Source: Neodiprion pinetum
Taxonomy: Eukaryota > Arthropoda > Insecta > Hymenoptera > Diprionidae
DNA length: 64,000 nt
NCBI RefSeq assembly: GCF_021155775.2
Contig: NC_060233.1
Span: forward strand, 18,672,537 to 18,736,536
Direction: 5' to 3'
Made by a program: the position numbers and the translations under genes. The notes beneath the pieces are model-generated. The model did no database searches. It saw only the letters and a list, made by a program, of their open reading frames with translations, and was not told the DNA's origin. This document shows positions 57,892 to 64,000 of the stretch, piece by piece; position 1 is the first letter of the stretch; each line of letters begins with the position of its first letter.

Positions 57892-58097
57892 TATGACTAT
57901 GATTCACAAAGGTACTGGCATCACATGATGCAACCGAAAAGATAATTAAGACAAAAGAAAAGGAACGTATCAGCAGCTTCGTAACAATACAGTACATGAC
58001 CATGATTCACAAAGATACGGGCATCACATGATGCAAACGAAAAGATAATTAAGATAAAATAGAAGGAACGTATCAGCAGCTTCGTAACAATACAGTG
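57892..58097. repeat. Tandem duplication, 103-bp period, two copies
   Basis: ATGATTCACAAAG starts at 57899 and again at 58002, and both copies continue through CATCACATGATGCAA and end in CGTATCAGCAGCTTCGTAAC. Similarity is high (about 90% by eye). A minus-strand 61-codon frame spans both and is not a gene. Confidence 0.88.
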
Positions 58098-61000
58098 CAA
58101 AAGCAAAATCCGTACGTTAGCCGGTGACTCGGATCGCAGGTGCAGAGCTTATTTTAAAATACACTTAGAGATAATACAAAATAAAAAGAGTATACAACGG
58201 TAAACGGAAGGGAAGAAAAGAGAAGTTAATGATAGAGCAAACAGTAGAGCAAAGGTTCGATAGCCGATAGCGACAGAAGAAACGGCAGCGATACAGGAAG
58301 GAGAAAAAGGTAGTAGACGAAAAATCTAGGACAACGAGAGGAGACTAGCGACTGCTCCTGGTGGGTTGAGCGTAGAATAGACGGAGTCGTAGTTCGATTC
58401 GCCGAGCTTGGGTACGTTCCGATATTCGCTCAAAACGTTACACGTGCCAAGCGAGGGACTATGCGCTTGGATACGTTCCGGGTTTGAAGCGCTGTCAGCA
58501 ATCAGTCGCTCCGTTATTCACAGCATTGAGCGGCGCTTGGAATGTCGGATCGCTCTTTACGTATGCAACATTTTCAGCGTTTGGAGCGAATATCAGAACG
58601 CATCCCTTGTCGCTGTCGTTCGATGTCGATCCTTCTTCCTGGTAATATGAACCACCTGTTTACCGAGATTACCGATAGATGTTGGGTTATGTTCGTCCTG
58701 TGACTTCGTCGTTGGCACCAACTCGTACTGTACAGTCGCAGCACTATAGAGCGTATAAAAAAAGGGATATTTTAAGGTTGTAAGAAGTGAGCCGATCTTG
58801 GCTGCAAATAGTGGTGGCGCTGTTAAACGTAAGATGCCAATCTAACTATAGTTTAAGATATAATCAGTGTAACTAACAGATTCAATTTCATTACTCAACT
58901 TAGTATCAACCAGCGCCATGTTGGTTGTTTTATGGACCCCTATTTGCATCCAAAGTTTGACCACATTTTGACCGCATCGTAGAGAGTTGCCCTCCTTCTA
59001 TAGGCTCCATACGCAGCACTTTACTGACCAGTTCATATCATTGTCTATCCTCTGGCGAAGACACACATGATGCCTCCCGGTCAAAGGTTTTTCCGGTAGG
59101 AGAGTGACGACATTATGCAACTCATAATCAGAGTCGGTTCCACCAGTGTCATTGTGCTCGGCATTGCGCTTCGGCTAATGAAATAACTATTGTCGTTGCC
59201 GACAGAAACACGGCATCGAGTCTTCTGAATACTCTCGACGGTGATAATAACCGCTGGAATGGTAGTAGTTAAGAATCGGTCCAGTACCTAGCTAGAAGTT
59301 TGTGGGACGGGAACTCGTGGTTGCGCTGTTAGCGCGATTCGGTACACCGTCTCCGCAGTATCCGGGAAAGCGGGCGACTGTTTTCTCCAAGAGAAGTTTG
59401 TCGCTCGGCTGACAGAAGCATTTCCTTGTGCCTGTTGCACATTTTTGTACGCCAGTAGCCGAAGCGGTACCGGAGGTTCTGGAAGAGGATATACCCTGGT
59501 CCAAGTGCTTTGCAAGGCACAGCAGAATGTGCATGTCAAATAACGAATAGATAAAGTCATCGGGACAATAACTGGTGTTGATGTTGGTTCCCCGGAGGTT
59601 AGAAATGTCGTCGTTGCCCTGGATAGCTTGTCATAGTCAAATTGTTGCTTGCTTACGCCGAAGCGTGGTTACAAAGTTTACAAAGAAAGAATTAGAAACT
59701 CGCAGTTTATCGTCTAATTTGTATCAAGTTCGCTTGGAGTACCCCGTCAGGAATGTGTGTTCCGGGAGTTTCCTTCGGTTGTTTGCTGTTATGAGGCGAT
59801 GAAGGGCTGTTCTAAACATCATGTTACAACAGATATACGTTAAAGTCGGGATGTGCAAGATAATTACACGCTTTGGAAATATATATTTCTATAAGAGGAA
59901 CTTATAGATTGAATTGCAATAAAAATGCAATGGATAATACTCGCCCCCGTGCTACCGAGAAAACTTTTCTAGCGATTAAATGCATGCATATTTTGCATTG
60001 TACTCAGCCATTGCAACAGGTCATGCAACGTCGAAGATACAGATGGTAGAACACATTTGCAGATCAAATTCTTCACGTCACACCAGAAAGCATAATCAGT
60101 TATTGCGTTTGCTATTTCTCACCATCTGTATACTCGTAAAATGAACGCTTCACTTTGCGGTACAGTTAGAATACTTGAATAATAAAACGGGAGGTTTCAC
60201 GACGAAACAATAACGGTTCCCTTCATTCAGACTACGTTGTAAATATAAGCTGCGTTCAATAAGTTCTAGAATCTCTTGTACAGTTCACTTAACTTTTTTA
60301 GGTCTGCGATGAAAAAAAATCACTGCGAACCTCTCAAGTACGCTTTGGAAATCTCTGTGAAACTCTAGAAATTTCTCTGAAAACTGCTGGAAATTCTGCT
60401 TCATCTCTTTTTTCAGGAAATCTGTTCAAAGTAAAAATTTTTCAGTTTGAAATTTCTACATTTTTCGAAAAATATCGTAAAATGTCGTGTTCTGCAAAGA
60501 AAATTCAAAGGTTTTCTTTGAAAATCGGTTCAATATCTCTGGCAAAAATATTTCTCTGTAAAACTGTGAAACTTCTCGGCAATTCTCATACTAGTTGAAC
60601 ATACACGTACATCTTACACAATAATATCAATATTTTTTGAAAACTTCTATATACACTAAGTTTGAAATATTACACCAACCGCGAGAAAGGATATCATGGT
60701 TAAGAATCTGAATAACTCGTTGAAGATCAATTTTTTTGTAACACTGCATTCGGAAGATGGACTTGATTTTTGAAAGATGAAATTATAAAGAATGAATAAC
60801 TTTTATTTAGTTAAATGTTTTGTATTCGCTCTTAATTGGAGCACGTGAAAGTGGAAAATTTTCATGCAAAAAATGTTCTCTGGAAAACTCTGTTGAAAGA
60901 GATTCCGTTGCTGCACTTGCAAGCGTACATATTTTCAGAAAAATGCAGAAATTCGAGCTGAAAACTTCTTGCATTCAACAAATTTTCAAAGACAAATTTT

Positions 61001-61100
61001 GATTTTTCTCTGAAAAGTGTTCTAAACAATAAATAAAGGCAGAGTGTACAGTAAATTTTTTCACATAAATTTTCAGAGTTTCGCAGATTTTTTTTATGAC
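58098..61100. other. Unassigned region, GC-richer at 58380-59820
   Basis: From 58380 to 59820 composition is more balanced, and minus-strand frames of 80-90 codons overlap at 59288-59560, one of them rich in Cys and Gly. I recognise no domain and no splice pattern. From 60300 to 61100 the sequence is AT-rich with a recurring TTCTCTGAAAA phrase. Confidence 0.3.
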
Positions 61101-63636
61101 GGAGATCCAGAAAAATTCATTTTATACTGATTTAAAAGTGAAAATTTTCGTTCCTTCTATTTTTTTTCTGTAGAACATCATCAAACAAAAACATATTTCG
61201 AAATACCTGAATGTGCATTGGTTTAAATATTACGAACGGTAGGTCAGAACAGAAAAAAACTATTGATTGACTTTCGTATTAGCCACACTTTATTTTTTAC
61301 CATTAACAATAAGTCACACTGTGACATTGAATACTGTGGAAATTATCAGTTCGCTGTAAGGAAAATGAAATACTTTTCTCTGTAACATTTCAGTTACTGT
61401 GTAATATTATTGGTGAATGGGAATTACACGCTGTTATACGCTATCACTAACAAATCAGCCTTACAGAATTAAATGTTATAAGCAACTATCAGGTGTACGA
61501 AGCTTCGGGGGAAACATGCCTGTACGTAGGTATATTTGGTAATGAAACTCTCTTCTCATATCAAACACAATGTGAAATTAACATTAATTGGGTGTATGGA
61601 TTCAATTAACGACAACTTGTCTTTCTTTCATTTCCTATACTGTATGCATTGAACATATTTCTATATCGCTCTCGCATACATTTGTCGGTATATCATTGTT
61701 CATTTCTTGTCAACGCAACAGGAAACCTTCCTTCACCTCTCTGATTTTGTTCCAATTTCGTTTAGGAGCAGAGAAAAAACTGTTTTGTAGAAAAAATACA
61801 GCTTACAACTCATTTACAGATTATTCTAACCTTTTAGCATCCTGATAAAAATTTGTTTATGTTTAATGTCATTTATTTTTAGCAACTCGTTTTCTGGCAC
61901 ATGTTACCTCTCTGATTAAGTCAGCAGCAAAGCCGACGGCTGGTGGAAAGCGAAGCTTCCTGATAGTTTAGTTCTTGCTTCCCTTGTTTAAATTTCATTA
62001 TATTTCGAGGACATCTGCAGAGTACCTCTTGAAGGTGACCGAAAATCGGTCTTTGACTGGCTAGATTGTGAAATTTTTTTATAGTTTCACAATTGAGTAT
62101 TTATGACACTAAATTACAAAACTTATTGATTGTGAGTATCAGTGTGTCTCAACTCTGAACTATAATCATACTTTGTTTAACTTTGGTTCATTACGGTGAA
62201 AAAAATTATACGAAGAAAGAACCAGTGTACATAATTTTTTAAATACTTAATTTTTCAGGCTAATGAAAAAATGTTGTATTGTAAATGATGCAGTTTCAGG
62301 CTTTCGTCTGATGAACAGGTTAAAAGGAGACAAAAAGAATAATATCCAAACTGAATTCGTATATTTTTCACTAAGCGAAATTTGGGCATAAGAAAAAATT
62401 CCTTTCAACTCGTAATATAAATAGTTATTGGTTCTTCTATAACCAATTTTCGTCAGGATCACGTAACTCGTCGAACACTTCGATAATGATTTGTCGCATG
62501 CGATGAAAAGTACTTTTTGAAAAAATTGACGAGATTAAAATACACTGGTGGAGAATTCTTGAAATACGCGAGCCGTTTTTAAGTTGAATACTTTGAACAG
62601 CAGCATTTTCGGATACTTTCACTTCGGTATTTTTCAAAAAACTCACCGAGTCATTTGCACAAGTACGGAAAGTGGACAAACGATAAGTGTGAAGTTTATA
62701 GCGTGTGCCGCTGAGGCGAGTGCTGCAATTGCTCGAGTGCTGATATGAACAAAGTATGGGCCAAGGCTAACGCTATAATCACACCAGTCAAATATAGCCC
62801 TTCCGTACGTATGACACGCGCTACTGTTTGCAACACCTGTGAAGAAGCGCTCAGGGTGCCACTGGCAGCGCGTAAAATTGAGATTAGCCAACTTATGCTG
62901 AATGACACAGTGCCAAAAATTGAGTATTCCAAAGTGTGCATGCACTTTCATATTTATTACATATAATATAGCGTGTCAATTGTACGCATACGCCAACATT
63001 GTTTTACCGCACTGTTCGGTACTCTGGCACTTGGCACACGCTTCACAGGTTTCAAAAATCAAACTTTTCAAGCAGGTATTGCCAAATACAGGATGCTTTA
63101 GTGTGCGGTGATCACCGGGCACTCACAAATTCCCTGCAAAAAACTGAGACTAAAATTAACTCTTGACAATTTTTTCTATATAACGCGATCATGTTTTACG
63201 CGTTATTCCATGTGTATTTTCTGTACACAAAGTACCCGTTTCTACGACGGTCGAGTGAGTTTGCGAATGCGCATGCGCGGTGTACTGAAAACACCACTTT
63301 TCACTCGTAGGACTTGAAAGTGGCCTTTTCAGTACTGCGTTCATACGCTGTCACGACAAACACAGCGAACTTATCTGACGTTACGCGACCCAAACCTCAA
63401 TTTCGTTCTTAGTGAAAAAACGCATAACATTCTCTTCTTATGTAAAGAATCGTGTACAACAAGGAGGCAACGGTCTGTCCGCTTCACGTATTTGCAATAT
63501 TCATTTTCGGCTCATATACGTGCTCATATGCAACTTACATTGCAAACTCACGCTCGGTCCACAAATACCGAGTTTGTCTCCTTGTTATGCAATATACTAT
63601 TTGAAGCAACGGTTTTCCAGTTAGAGAATCTGAACT
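61101..63636. other. Unassigned; NRF-1-like site at 63264-63276
   Basis: No gene called. AATGCGCATGCGCGG near 63264-63278 contains the palindromic core of NRF-1/Ewg sites, which in animals lies in promoters. A 73-codon plus frame at 62745-62966 includes a CX2C pair but no recognised domain. Confidence 0.3.
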
Positions 63637-63954
63637 CACCAATCAGGGCGCAGATGAAAGACCACCGGCCGGGCACGCGAACCTAAAACGCAAGGCTAGC
63701 GTACGCTGCGCCAGAGAGGGTATCGTTTCTACAAGTGCCGATACTACAAATTCGGTTCTCATGCATTTAACTGTCAATTTCGTAAATTTTGTTTAGTTTA
63801 ATTTAATTTAAATTATTTGTCCGCCACTGGTAGGAACGAACTTGTAGGCATCGACACTTGTAGAAACGATACCCTCCCCAGCACGGCATACGCTAGCCTC
63901 GCGCTAGGCTCGTGCACCCGGCCGGCGGTCTTCCATCATGCGCCCTGATTAGTG
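63637..63954. mobile_element. Fold-back element with 15-bp minisatellite units (318 bp)
   Basis: CACCAATCAGGGCGCA and its inverse form the ends. AACT flanks both sides (63633-63636 and 63955-63958), a probable 4-bp duplication. Inner pairing includes ACCGSCGGCCGGG, GCTAGCGTA and GGGTATCGTTTCTACAAGTG. On each arm, next to the loop, are two or three 15-bp units beginning TTCTACAAGTG, the same unit as at 12540-13050. Confidence 0.82.
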
Positions 63955-64000
63955 AACTGTAATCGGCTCTACCTCGAAACCGATATTAAAAAAAAAAAAA

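Noticed and set aside
59288..59560. Cys-containing minus-strand ORFs of 80-90 codons
   Set aside because: Two overlapping frames are equally open and neither shows a signal peptide or recognised cysteine pattern.

Overview
This window is non-coding-rich, AT-rich animal DNA, almost certainly from an arthropod and most likely an insect. The evidence is spliced exons with GT/AG boundaries, a CsRn1-type LTR retrotransposon, several kinds of DNA-transposon derivatives, degraded LINEs, and two exons that read as an LPCAT-type acyltransferase. I cannot place the organism below that level. Only two exons look like an ordinary host gene. Nearly everything else recognisable is mobile DNA or its debris, often nested.

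Layout. 1-1.2 kb is a broken LINE reverse transcriptase. 4.1-4.5 kb is a hAT-type MITE. 5.7-6.6 kb is an element with a repeated ACAAAATGAT motif. 9.0-9.6 kb is a LINE endonuclease remnant. 9.7-10.5 kb is a long palindromic element. 12.1 kb holds an isolated hairpin, and 12.5-13.05 kb holds two inverted arrays of a 15-bp minisatellite. 16.5-17.2 kb is a degenerate tandem repeat. 19.4-21.15 kb is a 1.7-kb palindrome whose loop carries a tRNA-like sequence split by a poly(A) retrocopy. 21.3-22.0 kb is a non-autonomous relative of the 44-52 kb transposon. 23.0-24.4 kb is a nest of fold-back MITEs.

25,381-30,845 is a nearly intact Ty3/gypsy element. It has 380-bp LTRs, an AAAG target duplication, a tRNA-Trp primer site, a CHCC Gag finger, and a -1 slippery heptamer joining gag to pol. 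One in-frame TGA lies inside integrase. A THAP-like exon fragment follows at 31.3 kb.

Exons at 32,759-32,904 and 42,553-42,770 (+) match in phase and read as the membrane segment and HXXXXD active-site segment of an LPCAT/AGPAT-like acyltransferase. The 9.6-kb intron between them is filled with MITEs and a hAT-like element that itself contains a 1.4-kb palindrome.

44,254-51,736 is the most interesting object: an apparently complete 7.5-kb DNA transposon bounded by TA. Its long, diverged terminal inverted repeats enclose a two-exon minus-strand gene. The gene encodes an approximately 905-aa protein that fuses a Mutator-like DDE transposase domain to a YqaJ-type PD-(D/E)XK nuclease. It has accumulated four nested MITEs. 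The terminal sequence is shared with the 21.3-kb MITE, so the window appears to hold both an autonomous element and a dependent derivative.

Downstream are a TTAA-flanked element (51.9-52.8 kb), a 1.66-kb fold-back carrying a fragment of a second transposase-like protein (54.1-55.7 kb), repeated TIR-like blocks (55.7-56.5 kb), a tandem duplication (57.9-58.1 kb), and a fold-back at the right edge that shares the 15-bp minisatellite of the 12.5-kb locus.
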